The position numbers were made by a program, and so were the translations under genes. DNA of 64,000 bases from Litoditis marina (taxonomy: Eukaryota; Nematoda; Chromadorea; Rhabditida; Rhabditidae), in contig OZ038439.1 in NCBI GenBank assembly GCA_964036275.1, positions 13,311,095-13,375,094 on the forward strand, in the 5' to 3' direction. Below are positions 40,201-52,200 of the stretch, piece after piece; the stretch's first letter is position 1; the number at the start of each line of letters is the position of its first letter. The notes beneath the pieces are model-generated. The model had not been told where the DNA came from. It searched no databases and worked only from the letters and a program-made list of their open reading frames with translations.

Positions 40201-43200
40201 GCCGGTACAGACGAACTCAGGTTTTGCTGCTTTGACTCCTAATTGTATATCTCGATTTTGTTCACTGTTATGACTATTCAGGCAACCGGCTGCAAGAACG
40301 ACTTCAAAGCTTGTATGAAAACCAAAACACCGGCGGAAATTCACGCGGCCGTCAATGTTGTGGTGAGTTTGATAAACATGGCGGACCGCGCTAAGTTTTG
40401 ATGTGTTCGAAGTTCGATCTCGTCTGTTTTTAGTCGCAATTCAACATGTACACTGATTAAACAACACCGTCGTACCAGTCTCAGTATATTATTTCGATCA
40501 TACCAATGTTTTCGATGAAACCTATTCTTAACGAATCAGACAACATGGTATATTGTCCTTCTATGGTTGCATATTGACCAGTTTTTGTTCTGCATGCTGA
40601 ATGCAGATCAAACTACAACTCAAAACTCTTCTCTAGTATGATTGGAAATGGACAGGGCCGTGCTACCAGTGGGGTGAACGTGGTGAAATGGGGTCCCAGG
40701 ATAGACGGGGACTTTTTCCCCTCCCCGCCGGACCAAATGGTCAAAGAGGCCAAGAGACCAATTCCCTCTTTGGTTGGGGTTAGCGAGAAGGACGCCGGAT
40801 ACTTCAGTAGGGTTTTAGTTCATTCATTGCACAGTTTTATTCTGTTTACTTGTTCACCAGTTTGATGCAATACAAGGAATGTTGATAAAGATGAATGAGA
40901 AAAGATCGTTTCAACAAGAATACAGATTGTTCGTTAGCCACATCAGTTAACCGTCAGCCGGGTACTCATTAACTGGTTAACAAATCAGTAACCACTTTGG
41001 AATCGATTTTCATAATGCCTAACGCGATGTCTGTCACAATCTGAACCAATCGATACCTATCTTTCAGCTGTGATGGGCCAAACTCCAGTAATTCACGAGT
41101 TATATCCGGGTGAAGGAGAACTGAAATCGTTCAACAGACAATCGCTCGAGAAACATGTTCGGGTCAGTTAAGGAAGACCGTAGTTATTGTCTTTAATTTG
41201 TCTACGTACTAATGTAATATGTTTTAAGTTCTACAAACCCTCAGCAAAAACAAATTTCTCTCTTGTACCGCTGTGTTTGTAGTCTGGTCTCGGTGAGACC
41301 CAGGCGTTTAATATCGGCTGGATTGTGGAGCAAACTACAAACTGTGTTAATTAATTGTCGTGATTTTAGGACTAAAGTAAATACACGGTTGGAACAGTTG
41401 TAGTAAAAACTAGTTATTTATTATGTTATTATTCAAATGAACCTCTTTCCAGAAACTGTTCACGAATGGTGACTTTGGTGATCGTCTTGAGGAAGCCATT
41501 CAGAGAACCATGAAATTCTACGCCGACCGAGGTTATGACGGAATGGGAGATCACTTTTTCCTCAATAGATATACTGAGGTAGGTCACAAACATTGGGAGT
41601 TAACGATAAAATTCTTGTTTTAACTCTTTTGAATGAGAAAAAATGTACTTTAAAACGTATTTTCATCACCCGTGCCAAGTTCTCGGTTTGCGTTCTAGTT
41701 TTGCTTCAGTTGTTCGGCATTCAGATCACTGATTTGATAGAGTTTTTGTTTTAGCGAAAAAGACAAAATAGAGAAACGATAGAGCAGAGCGGAGCAAGCG
41801 AGTGTTGGTTATCCGCCTACAGACAGACGAGTGATCAGATCAAGACAAGAGAGAGTGGTAGATCAAAGACACGCAGATGAGCGGGCAGCTTAGCGAATCC
41901 CGAAACTGCCGCAGACTATAATATTGACCGCAATGGTTAGAGAAACCTGGCCATTTTCGGTCTGAGTCATTCATTTTTCCATTCATAATAGTTTAAGATG
42001 ACCTCTGACCTCATGTTCAATGTGGCCGTAGTGCGAGAGGCAAAAGCAAAAAGAAACGCAGGATGGCCGGTGTACGCGTACTCTTTCGACCATTACAACG
42101 AGGAAATATGGAAAACGTACAGAGTTCATGATCACGTAAAAGGTATGTTTCGCAAATATACGACACTCTGTTATAAAAACCTGTCCCGGTCAGGTTACGG
42201 AGTCCGCCCAGACAGTAGAATATAAGTGTTCTACATTTTCTTCCTACACAGCAGTAGGCAAAAATTGAACTAGCTTGTCGGTACCGGGAATGATTTTGTT
42301 CTTGGTAAACAAAACATTGACGTATCATGCTCATCGCCGCATATTTACTCCAAGCGAGTGCAACAAATCACTTAGTGATGTTTATTCACGTGTCACCTGG
42401 GTTGTTTGTTTACTCTGGTTTTAGTAATTCAGTTCAGGTTCCGTGCACGCGAACTAGTTTAGTATAGAATGCATACAATAATATTATATCTTTTTCTATG
42501 TTCTTTTCAGCATTCTCTTTTTGGCAACCTTTCGCGTTTCGAACTTTCGTTCCGTTATTACACACTGTGTAATCAATATTTGATTTGATTTGAAGTGTTG
42601 CGTCACATGATCACAAAAGTCCGCAACACGTGAGTGATGTTTTCACGGTCCACGTACTGTACAAGTGGTCTTGTTTTGGTGTATTGATAGTTTGATTTGG
42701 AACTACGTATATGTGGAGAGATCAAACTACAACTTCTTTCTGGTCAGCTCCTTTAGGTCATGTTGTTCAGGATCCGTGCACGTGAACGAGTATTCGTACA
42801 TGTTGGACATCTTTTTCCTGGGGAAGTTTGAGATGAAAGGAGCAGATGCTGTGGTCAGAAACGTATTGCAGAACCTCATTGTGAACATGGCACGCAATGG
42901 GTACGTTATAAAGTATCGCCCCAGTATGTTTGAACCTCAGCTTCAGAGACCCTACTCTGGGTAACTTTAGGTAGGTACGATTTGTCCCTAGGTATGATTT
43001 TAAATGTTGTCATTGTCACAATTCTCAAACTTGTTCCTACATTCGATGTTTTTCGGAACCCGAAAACTTGAAATCTCGAAATGTATCACTCAACTAACAA
43101 CCCTAGTTTCTATAATAGTCATTCAAATCATCGTTCCCTACAACTGCTCGTGCACGTGGTTGCACGTTTCGAGGTAAAACTGAACCACCGTAGATGGATT

Positions 43201-43539
43201 TTAAGGGTTCCGACGACACCGGCGGTAGATTTCGAACCAGTCGGGGAGGGTGAAAAACTACGATATTTGTCAATCAAAGACAAGCCAGGAATGAAGGACG
43301 CTTACTATTATGGTGGGTATACGGTTCGCCTGCTTGGGACCAAACCTAAAACAAAGAAAACAATTTTTGACACGTCATTGTTAGGCTTACAGTTTTTTAT
43401 AACTTTGATCCATTTTTACTTTTAATTTCCAGAGCCCTACATGTTTTGGTCGGAGATGGCTTCTCTTGGTTACGACCTTATCTCAATGAGTCACACAAGA
43501 AAAACCAATTGGTTTTGGTCTTGGTTTTGGTTTTATTGA
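37264..43539 (+). CDS. Secreted carboxylesterase, tandem copy 1 (no KDEL)
   Basis: Fifteen exons: 37264-37533, 37846-37989, 38310-38393, 38632-38701, 38995-39064, 39432-39547, 39627-39721, 40282-40362, 40656-40806, 41068-41162, 41453-41578, 41998-42142, 42771-42900, 43206-43312, 43433-43539; 596 aa from the first ATG (an ATG at 37276 is also possible). A hydrophobic stretch at about 25-42 is the signal sequence, with an unusually long n-region. The alpha/beta-hydrolase features are the oxyanion HGGAYE, nucleophile elbow GLSAGG (Ser235) and a candidate catalytic His486 in SVHVNEY. Intron 4 uses a GC donor (ATGG|GCAAGT). The C-terminus is SMSHTRKTNWFWSWFWFY, where the paralogue ends in KDEL. 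It is expected to hydrolyse esters in the secretory pathway or outside the cell. Confidence 0.88.
39229..39420 (+). repeat. tRNA-derived SINE-like repeat (copy 2)
   Basis: Plus-strand head with A-box-like TAGCGCATTGGTTAGCGC and B-box-like GTTCGATTTTGGCGAG. In intron 5 of carboxylesterase 1, just before exon 6. Confidence 0.6.
39971..40133. mobile_element. MITE-like element, GGCGTAGCAA family (copy 5)
   Basis: Left end CTGGCGGTGTAGCAATCCCT, CTCATGAG-type interior, right end degraded. In intron 7 of carboxylesterase 1. Confidence 0.5.
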
Positions 43540-44499
43540 ACAAAGATATTAAACTTCTTGCGATACATCACAGTTTTATTTCAAATTTATGATATTCAGA
43601 ACTTATAAGGGGAGTGACTGAATCTTAGTTGCAGTTTTATTTCGATACGCGTCATAAATAGCGAGTTCCCAGTGAAGAGCAACGAGGTCACACTACGAAC
43701 CGAGCAAGACCACATACATCGTATTTAGGGAGTGCCAAATTTATATGTCTCTCGCCGGGATCGAACCTGCGAGCAAAACATTCGTAGCAGAGCGATAATC
43801 ACTGCGATATTGGAACACATAAAAGACAAGTGGGCGTACACAGCGGGATGTGAGATATACAGTACCCTGTCGCTTTTCCCTTGGCAAGGACTATACGTCT
43901 GTTTTGGAAGAAGCGAAACCTGTACTGGAAATGTGATCCCAGCCGAGTTTATGTCTTTACAAATGAGTGATTTATATTATGAAATGAACGTGGGTTCAGA
44001 AAAACTTTTCATATGAAACTTCCCTAGATCAACAAAGAAAAATGCGAGATTCATTGAGAAGACAGAAAAAAATGGAACAGAACAAATGATCACATGCAAA
44101 CTGCAAAAAGAGACGAGATTGGAGATTGTTTTATAATTAGTATATATGCGAATATTGAACAAAAGTGATTAGAAAGTAACCGATGTATCTAATTAGCTGC
44201 ATGAAATGAATACAAAGTGGTTAGACTAATCACTGTTACAAGCAATACTTACGGTAATGTTTCCGTCTCTTTTACAAGCCGAAAACTATGGTTAAATTGT
44301 TGTAACGAACTTATTATTTCTGACTGAACCCGAGAAAGTGCAGCTAAAAAAATAGGATGCCTAACATATAGGCACTTATTAACTAAGGTAAGTCTCTTGA
44401 GATATTTAGTTTCACATGTAACATCACGTGGAAACTAGGGTAAAGGTAAAAACACTTATTAATAAGGTAGTACGTTGAAATATGTGCGTATAAATACGT
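43540..44499. other. Convergent 3' region between carboxylesterase 1 and GATA gene
   Basis: Both flanking genes end here. Contains one SINE copy (43722-43898) and AT-rich DNA with GGTAA/TTATTAA motifs. No further gene seen. Confidence 0.55.
43722..43898 (-). repeat. tRNA-derived SINE-like repeat (copy 3)
   Basis: Minus-strand B-box-like GGTTCGATCCCGGCGAGAG is the best preserved of the three copies. The body (GTGGGCGTACACAGCGG and neighbours on the plus strand) matches copy 1 at 3190-3390. Confidence 0.6.
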
Positions 44500-47493
44500 C
44501 TAATATGCCAAATTAGTAGAATGTGTTACATGAACGGGAGATAGAATCTGTTTCTCCGCTACTTGCGGGTGTCGCGGGTTCCTCTTGCGTCGTAGAATTT
44601 TGTCCTTGCGGAGGGCCACCGGTCGCTTGCGCTGGTTGCGGGCCTCGTAGATGTTGCACGCGCTGGGAAGATAATGTTGGAGGTTTGTTATGGTGAATTA
44701 CCAACTGTTTTCTGTGGTTTCATAATGAGACATCCCGTATTCACGGATTTCGACCGAAGAGCAACAGGATCATAAATATAAAAGCAGGTTAGAAACGGTT
44801 TGACACTGTTCACTTATTCAAAGGGGAACAATTTCATTTGAAATAAGTAAAAACTGCTCTGGGTCACTACACCGAAATGTGAACACATAATACAAATAGA
44901 TCGAGAAGACAGGTCACTATTACCCGAATCAGAAAGTTGTGATCTACCGCCTCGCAGTTTTAGAATGCCTACTACACACTGAAACCCTGAATCAACTATT
45001 CGATTTATATGAACTCGTTCAATCGATATTTTCTATGACAAAATAACCTTAGAGTATCTAGATTTGACAACGTACTTGCACTCGATGAGACCGTCCGAGT
45101 TCCATCTCCAGAGGGGAGTCTCCGTTGTTTTGCAATTGGAGCAGACTGAATCACGGTGGAGCAGACCGGCCGGGTACTGGAATTGGAACTTGAATTTTCG
45201 AAATACGAAAATTTTGAAATCATCAGGGAAACTTCAATTTGGTCTATCTGAGCAAAAATGTGATGTTCTTTCGAACAAAGAGCTCTCTAAATTGTTTCAA
45301 TATAGTGTTGAAATCAGAATGTATTATGTGTGTCGAACCTGCTCATGCAACACATTTTGTTTTGAGTGATTTCACGAAATACAAGTAGACTATGCGATAA
45401 GTGAATGATGCGTCAAGTTTTGGGAACAACTTACCCGATTGGTTCTATTCTGTAGTGGTTGTCTGACTGGTTCATTGGTATACGGTATATCATTGGAATG
45501 GGTCATGGTAGTATACGGTACGTAGTTATACGTAGAGGAAGCGTAGGAGGATTGGATCGGAGAGTTCATCTGAACAATTGCGTTAACCAATCAACGCAGT
45601 ATCTCAATAACGGAATTACACAGGTTGTTTCTTTTTCAACGAATTAACTTGAAACGGGTATAGGTCATTTTTATTGCCAAGGTTGACATAACTACCAACT
45701 GATGTAATAATAAGTTGGGTTAATACGTTATTCTCAAGAAGCGTCCACATAATAATCAGTAAAGCTCAGATACCACTCAAGTTTTTAGTTTTCACAGGCC
45801 CAATTATGTCCATTCGCTATCAAAAACTTAGAACAGTCAGAGAGTGAAAAATTAGACGCATTTCTGCGATAAAATACCTGATTGGCTTTGCTGTAGAACG
45901 GAACTTCGTTGTATTGTTCGAAAGAGGGCACGGGAGGAATGGGAGAGAGCATGATAGACGAGGGAGTGGGGCTGGAAGAGAGAGGGTAGCGGAAGAGAGA
46001 AGAGAAGAGAGAAGGGAGAGAGAGAGGAAAAAAAGGATAGAAAGAAGAGGAGAGAGAGACAGCAGGATGAAGGAGGAAGTAGGGCTGAAAGAGAGCGCCT
46101 AGAGAAATAGAGAGCTGACATAGAGAGACACAAAGAAAAAAGGAGAGCAAGTGGAGAAGTTGAGAGTCAGAGAGAGATAGTAAGACAAAGAGCGAGGGAG
46201 AGAACGATATATGAATATATTTTCACTTACTCATTTGGAAAGAATTCCTGGAACAGTTCCAAATCTTCGACGTCCGGTTGAAATGGGACAACTTCACGGG
46301 GAGGGGAGAAGAGTTGATCTACAAATACTCGAACTCAGTAACTACCGAGGTTGGCCATGGATGTATTGTAGTTTGAACTCGGTTCAGGCCGTGATTCACA
46401 AATTTTGACCGAAAATCAACCGTAGCAAACTACAAACACAACAGAGTACGTATGCTAGAAGCTCCCGGCTCCTTTATCCCATCCTGCGTCTCTCGCACTG
46501 CCTCCCTATTTCTCGTCTCTTTCATCCCGGCGGGATGTAAGAGCAGAGAAATAGCGTTTGTTTGAGGAGGACGCAGAATGGGATGAAGGTGCCGGGATCT
46601 TCTAGCATAAACACTCACGAGAAATAAACAACACTGCTTTGGATAGAGCAGAACCTCTGTAGGGAATCGAAGAACAATTTTCAGTGAGAACTAAAACTAC
46701 GTACTTTCCACGTTTGACAGTATTAATGTAGAACTACTTCATTTTCAGTCAAAGTCGTACATTCTACCTAGGGTTAGGACATAAGCTGTGTATGGCAGCA
46801 GCTAAGACTTTGTTACTCCATTCAACACGTTAACGATAATTCAACTACAAATTACAAGAACAGTAGTTTAGACAGTTTACAAGTCACAATATTACCTGAC
46901 TTCTTCAGCCAATTTTCGACCTCCATTTTGAACTCCGTGGGAAATGTAATTGGGTCAAAGGAGAAGATTGAGCAGCTGGTACCTGCAAACTGAACAGTTA
47001 TACTAATTCAAGAATTTTAGTGAAAATCGTATTTGGCCGAAAGTGCCACTATATTTTGTCGAAAGTGATTTCTGAAGATTCCACACAATCTCTATCCAAA
47101 AATGTAAACCTTTCAATTGAGAGTTTGACTATTTACCTTTTTCTATTCATCCTTTTTTCTGGAATAGGTTCTTTTGTTATTGATTGGAGCGTTTGGTCAA
47201 TCACAGATGCAAAAATTGGGAGAAGATGGATAGTTAAAGAGTGTGAAAAAAGGGAGAGATGATTTGATTTATAGAAGGATTCAGAAAATGAAAAAAAGAT
47301 AGGAAGGGAGAGAGAAGGCGAAAGTAAACCAGACGTATAGGGTAAGAGATAGAAAGAAATGAGGTAGAGAGAGAGGAAGAAAAATTATGAAAGAGATAAA
47401 TAAAGGATAAAAGAAAGAGAGAGTTTATTCCCAACCTGGTTCGGAGTACTGCATGATGGTGTCGACTACTTCGGGGGTCGTGGCGCGTTGCAT
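44500..47493 (-). CDS. Single-finger GATA transcription factor, END/MED/ELT-like
   Basis: Seven exons on the minus strand: 47493-47436, 46982-46896, 46318-46231, 45971-45878, 45569-45435, 45176-45076, 44662-44500; 241 aa, all in phase. Residues 1-154 are acidic, proline- and serine-rich with no fold recognised. Residues 166-190 form one C-x2-C-x17-C-x2-C GATA finger (CSNC, then ECNAC), followed by a basic tail (RKRPVALRKDKILRRKRNPR). The finger diverges from vertebrate GATA: WRW replaces WRR and NACNIY replaces NACGLY. Small single-finger GATA proteins of this length specify endoderm in Caenorhabditis (END-1, END-3). That assignment is inference. GGACTTCAG lies 7 bases before the ATG and fits a trans-splice acceptor. 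It should act in the nucleus on GATA sites. Confidence 0.88.
46443..46613. mobile_element. Palindromic MITE, TACGTATGCTAGAAG ends (copy 3)
   Basis: Third copy of the hairpin family; the tip CATCCCGGCGGGATG is identical to that of copy 2. In intron 2 of the GATA gene. Confidence 0.7.
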
Positions 47494-48120
47494 CTCGCTT
47501 CTGAAGTCCGACTTCCGTCCCCCTGCCCTTTTATGCGAAATCTGCTCCAGCTCCCCCTCACATCTCCCCGCCACCGCACCAACTTTGCGCAAGTCTGCTC
47601 GCACCTTTCTAGGGGCAGCTTGCGCCGCTGAGGTGCGAACGAGGGCGGTATCTTTGAGTGTCAGCTACTACACAGGTAACCGCCAATTACAGGTGGGTTA
47701 GATAAAGATAACCGGATATCTCGAGATATCTCGGTGGAAAAGTTTGAAAACAAGTTATAGTCCAACGGTTCTTCGAAGTTTAATATATCCAGATAGTTTT
47801 CTGTTGACTTTCTTGAAAACCCGACATCAGGTGGTATTGTCGTTAAATTATGTAGAAAACAGCTCGTATTTAGCGTGAACAAGCAGAACAGTGAATACTT
47901 GTAGGAAGCAAGTCGCAGAAAACGTTTGGAGAGCGTTGGTTAGTGGGTTTACGTAGGTTTACGTAGGTTTACTCAAAACTGGAAAGCTTGCATTTTGAAC
48001 TAAAATTTTGAAACTGACGAAGGTACTTGAGAAATACCTTACATAGACCAGTGATACAGATTTTATTTCGGAAAATAGGTAAATTCTCAATTGTTCATAT
48101 TTGTGGAAAAACAAAAAGTA
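47494..48120 (-). promoter_or_regulatory. Upstream region of the GATA gene
   Basis: On the minus strand a CATAAAAGGGC TATA-like box (about 47530-47540) and GC-rich GGTGGCGGGG (near 47566-47575), which resembles an Sp1-type site, lie 40-85 bp upstream of the ATG. Two GATAA motifs sit near 47700-47712. Beyond about 47750 nothing is recognised up to the tRNA. Motif identity is by eye only. Confidence 0.4.
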
Positions 48121-48192
48121 TGCGTCCGGGGGGAATCGAACCCCCGTCGAATGCTTGGAAGGCATCCATGCTGACCATTACACCACGGACGC
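48121..48192 (-). tRNA. tRNA-Gly (anticodon UCC), second copy
   Basis: The mature sequence is identical to 27959-28030 over 72 nt, with the same TACTTTTTG terminator context. The 5' flank (CTACG, CTAGCT, GGGCGCCA blocks on the plus strand) also resembles that of the first copy, so the duplication covered more than the tRNA. Confidence 0.95.
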
Positions 48193-49249
48193 TACGTATG
48201 GATGGGCATCCCTAGCTGTTTCCTGGGCGCCATCCAATTTTACAAACTCACTTATTTTTCTCTTGTTTTTATAAAGAACCTACAGAAGAAGTTCCATAAC
48301 ATTTATTATATGTTGTTACTAGCGTTTCGTGTTATATAGGATTCATTTCTTTCTCTCTCTCAATCTCTCTCTGTCTCTCGCAATCTCTCTCTCTCTCTCT
48401 TCTTTCTCGAACTATATCTCTTTCTCTGTGTCTCTCTCTTTATCTATCTATCCGTATCTCTCTTACTTCGTTTTTCTCTTTCTCCCTCTGTTTGTGTGTT
48501 CTCTCATGTTTCTCTCTCTTATCAATCGATCAATGTCAAAATGCATTACTCTGCCATGTGGTTTATTGTGTACCCGCAGTTATTTTTTGACATTTTAAGT
48601 TAATTTACGACTTTAAAGAACAAAAATTCTCAATAGCGTTCAACCAAGAAATAACTTATGAGTAACATGTAACCGACTCCCCTTTGATAAGCCGGATTTA
48701 TTACTAAGTGTACGCAGTTCAAACTACAACTCATTATGTTCATCTAGAATACGGCATTTTAAAACGTGCAATGAAAAAGTGCAGCATTCTCTATTGATTG
48801 ATTGATTGATTGATTTACATGCAAGCATGTGAGATACATAGAGAGAACAAAAATGAATATATATACATCTGCGCGTTCACTTTCAGCATATAACCTTTAT
48901 CCATAACTATATAGTTCACACCATTCCTACTGAGACTCCTACAGTAACCTTACAAACTTTCCGAAGGCTGTTGTGAAGCTGAAAATATAGTTCATGGAAA
49001 ATGCTCTCGTATATTTACTCTACCTGAGAAGGAGAATCAGGTACACAAATTCTCAACCTCTCCGATCAAAAGTAAGTGAGCAAGGAAGTTTTGAAATCCT
49101 ACTGTAGGAGTCTCAGTAGGAATGGAAAATACTATATCTATGCACATTTGTTGATTTATATTAAATCATTCCATTGAAATCAATATTTTGTTTCAATTTT
49201 TGGTCAATGACGTATGCATTTCTCTGGATTTTCAGAGTTTTCACTGCTA
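48193..49249. other. Intergenic before carboxylesterase 2
   Basis: A CT-rich microsatellite-like stretch at about 48345-48525 and a MITE at 48913-49136. GGATTTTCAG ends at 49235 and would serve as the trans-splice acceptor 14 bases before the esterase ATG. Confidence 0.55.
48913..49136. mobile_element. MITE-like element, ACTGAGACTCCTACAGTA family
   Basis: TAGTTCACACCATTCCTACT at the left and GTCTCAGTAGGAATGG then AAAATACTAT at the right. The best match in the window to 14228-14462. About 110 bp upstream of the carboxylesterase 2 start. Confidence 0.7.
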
Positions 49250-52200
49250 ATGGTTATTATTTGGTTCTTTCTCCTCGGGACCCTTTTCCCTCCGACCGCG
49301 ACGCAGCTGGTCAACACGCGTCTGGGCCAGATCCAGGGACTACAGTATGAAACAACCGGAGGCGATGTGGCCGAAGTTTTCCTGAACATACCGTATGCCA
49401 AACCGCCGGTAGATGAACTGAGGTTTGAGGTTAGTTTTGGATGTTAATGAACATTTTTCAGTACTTCTCAGTGATTCCTTAGACTTTCGGGAGTTGTCGA
49501 GGAACTTTGCTATACTAGAAGTAAATTGAATAGTCACGTAAAGTTAGCAATTTAATGAGGATTTGGGCACTTTGTCATCGCACGTTTCTGAGTTCTGATG
49601 TCTTTACATGTTTCACGATACTGTGCAATTGACCAACAGCATAATGTATGTTTACCCCCTGCAGTAGGTTGTCCCCGTGTAACTTCAGTCCCTCTGCGAC
49701 GGCTGTGTCTGTAGTTCAATCTCTCTGTCCCCTTGTATTTGGCAAAAGTTGCTGTGTGCGCAGGTCTGTGGAAATCAATAACTTGGTTTTTTTACAGAAA
49801 CCGGTCCCAATTGAGCCGTGGTCGGTTACCCGTAATGGTACGGTATTCGGCTTCGACTGTATCCCCCATGTAGCAGAGGCTGCTATGGCTGAGACTAGCG
49901 AAGACTGTCTCACACTCAATATTATCAGACCCAAGAAAGAGGTACACTTTTAGCGTTTTCCACTTTTTTGATCATTGAAAGTGGAGAATACTTTTCTTTG
50001 ACATGTTTCAACGTTGTAGATTTAGGAACACAGGCGGGCTGAGATAGTGGTGTTTACCCTATTACTTACACGTCTATGGTTTAACGTCGCTCCTTTTCCA
50101 AGCGGTGATTATCATACATGTCACAGATTCTGTAATAACATACAAAAAACTTGCGGACAACAGTCACTCAATACTATTGTTTTCTGTTGTGGTTTGTGTC
50201 TTTATCTTGAGGTCGCACGTGCTAACATGCAAAAGGCAAAGTATGTAGCTGATGATAACGTAATCCGTATGTGTCTCTGTCTCTGCGTTTCTATTCAAAA
50301 TCTGAAAAACAAACAGGTTTGTCGCGTTCTACGCGATACTTAGCTGGGTCTGCGCGCTCATTGCAAGAGTGTGCATAACCCCGCCCCTGCGAGCCATATT
50401 TGTCATCATAACTCGCGCATGGAGACCTCGGGAGAGGTGACTCGGAAACTCGGAATGAAAGTATAAACTCATAGTAAAATCAGACTCATAAATACGTACC
50501 AACAACTCATACGAAACTCTCTCACAACTCGCTCTCTCTATTTGTACTTATTGTTATTATATTGTTTCTCCTCTGATATGAATACATTATTATTATCAAT
50601 CTTATGTTTACATGCTATGTTATAATCATTATACTATCTCGAAGGTATCGCCAAGTATCTTATGTAAACTCAAAGTAAACGAAATTATGGTATTATTGGA
50701 AAGTATAGTAAAACGCGTGGCAATAGGCAAATATCTAAAAGACCCTACCACTGGGGTCGAAACATGGTGCATCGGCTAAAATCGTGAATGGCCAATCTCG
50801 GTTAGCAGATCAATATCGTGTTACCTATGTTCTAGCTAACTGACTATAAATCAGCAGTTTAGTGAAATCGATAAAACGTCATCATTCGTCCATGTAATTC
50901 CGCTCGAAAATAAAAAGGACCAGAAATGGGTACACTGGGAAATTGATGTCTGTCAGATGTGGAGACGTCGTGTTCTGAGAATTCGTGCATAATAGAAATT
51001 AAGTACTGGCAATAATTAAAATCGAAAAGTGTTATGAATGCGGAGTGATCAACCGTTAACTCAGAACTCAACGTCAAATGCCTACCAGACGGGCGCCCCG
51101 CATATAGGTTTGCGGTCTGGAACACGGTCGAGGTCTCCATGGTGTGAGCGTGTTTAACTACCAAGGTGATGCCAAGCAGCCTTTTAAATGCAGCACCGGC
51201 ACAGCTTACCAGGTAGCTAAAAATCCCTCGATGAAAGCCGGTAGAGTAAGGTCGAATTATTGACAGCGAGTGATAACGTTCGATTTATTTGAAATTACGG
51301 AGAAGTCGAGTGAATTATTGCATAACAAACGAAAAAGAGGTGGTGAACCTTAATATAACGCGAACAGTCCATAAGGGAAGCGAATTCGGAGAATGTGAGG
51401 TGAGCTGGATGGTTTGTTCTATTCCGCTTATCAATCGAAGGTTGCCAAAATCTACATTACGAGGGACTATGAAAATACTTCACAAATCGTCGAAAATTTT
51501 GAAAAATTCGTTATAATTATTCATTATTCGTGCTTTCTACACCTATTCTGTCTGTCTACGTTGTACTACTGTCTATTCTCAATCTCAACTACCCCAAAGA
51601 AGACAAGAAGTGGAACAGAGGACCAGGATGCGAGGAAACGGTGATAAGGTAAGTTCCATTCTAAGCTTATTCAGTTGTCTAGCATCAGTCATGCAATCTC
51701 GCACTCGAGTTCGATAAGTATCATATACGTGCAAACTCGAGATATTGTACAGATAAAATCGTGGAAATTACGCGAAATTCGCGATGACAATTAGCAACTA
51801 GCAGCATAACGGTAAATTTCTTAAAATTCAATGTGGATAACATATTTCCAACTCGATAATCGTTTTCCATTTTTACCCACAATGCAGTACCAGAATCCGA
51901 TTGTATGTTTGCTTGTACACATTCTGCAGCATTTTGGCTTTCTATAATGCTTTATACTGGGCGCAGTCTAGTAATCGATATGTGGCACACTCGTATAATT
52001 GATCTCTGACACAACCAGTGTTCTATAATCATGGAAGTGTCGTTAAAAGTATAAAACTCACGTATGAAACTAAGTTAGAAGTCAGATACAAACTCGAATA
52101 GAGAAATCATTTATCGTAATACACTTTTTCAGTGCTACTCAGATCAGCGCTATCGAGTGTACATTAAGATAATCGCGCCATAACTCTATAAATATTCCGT

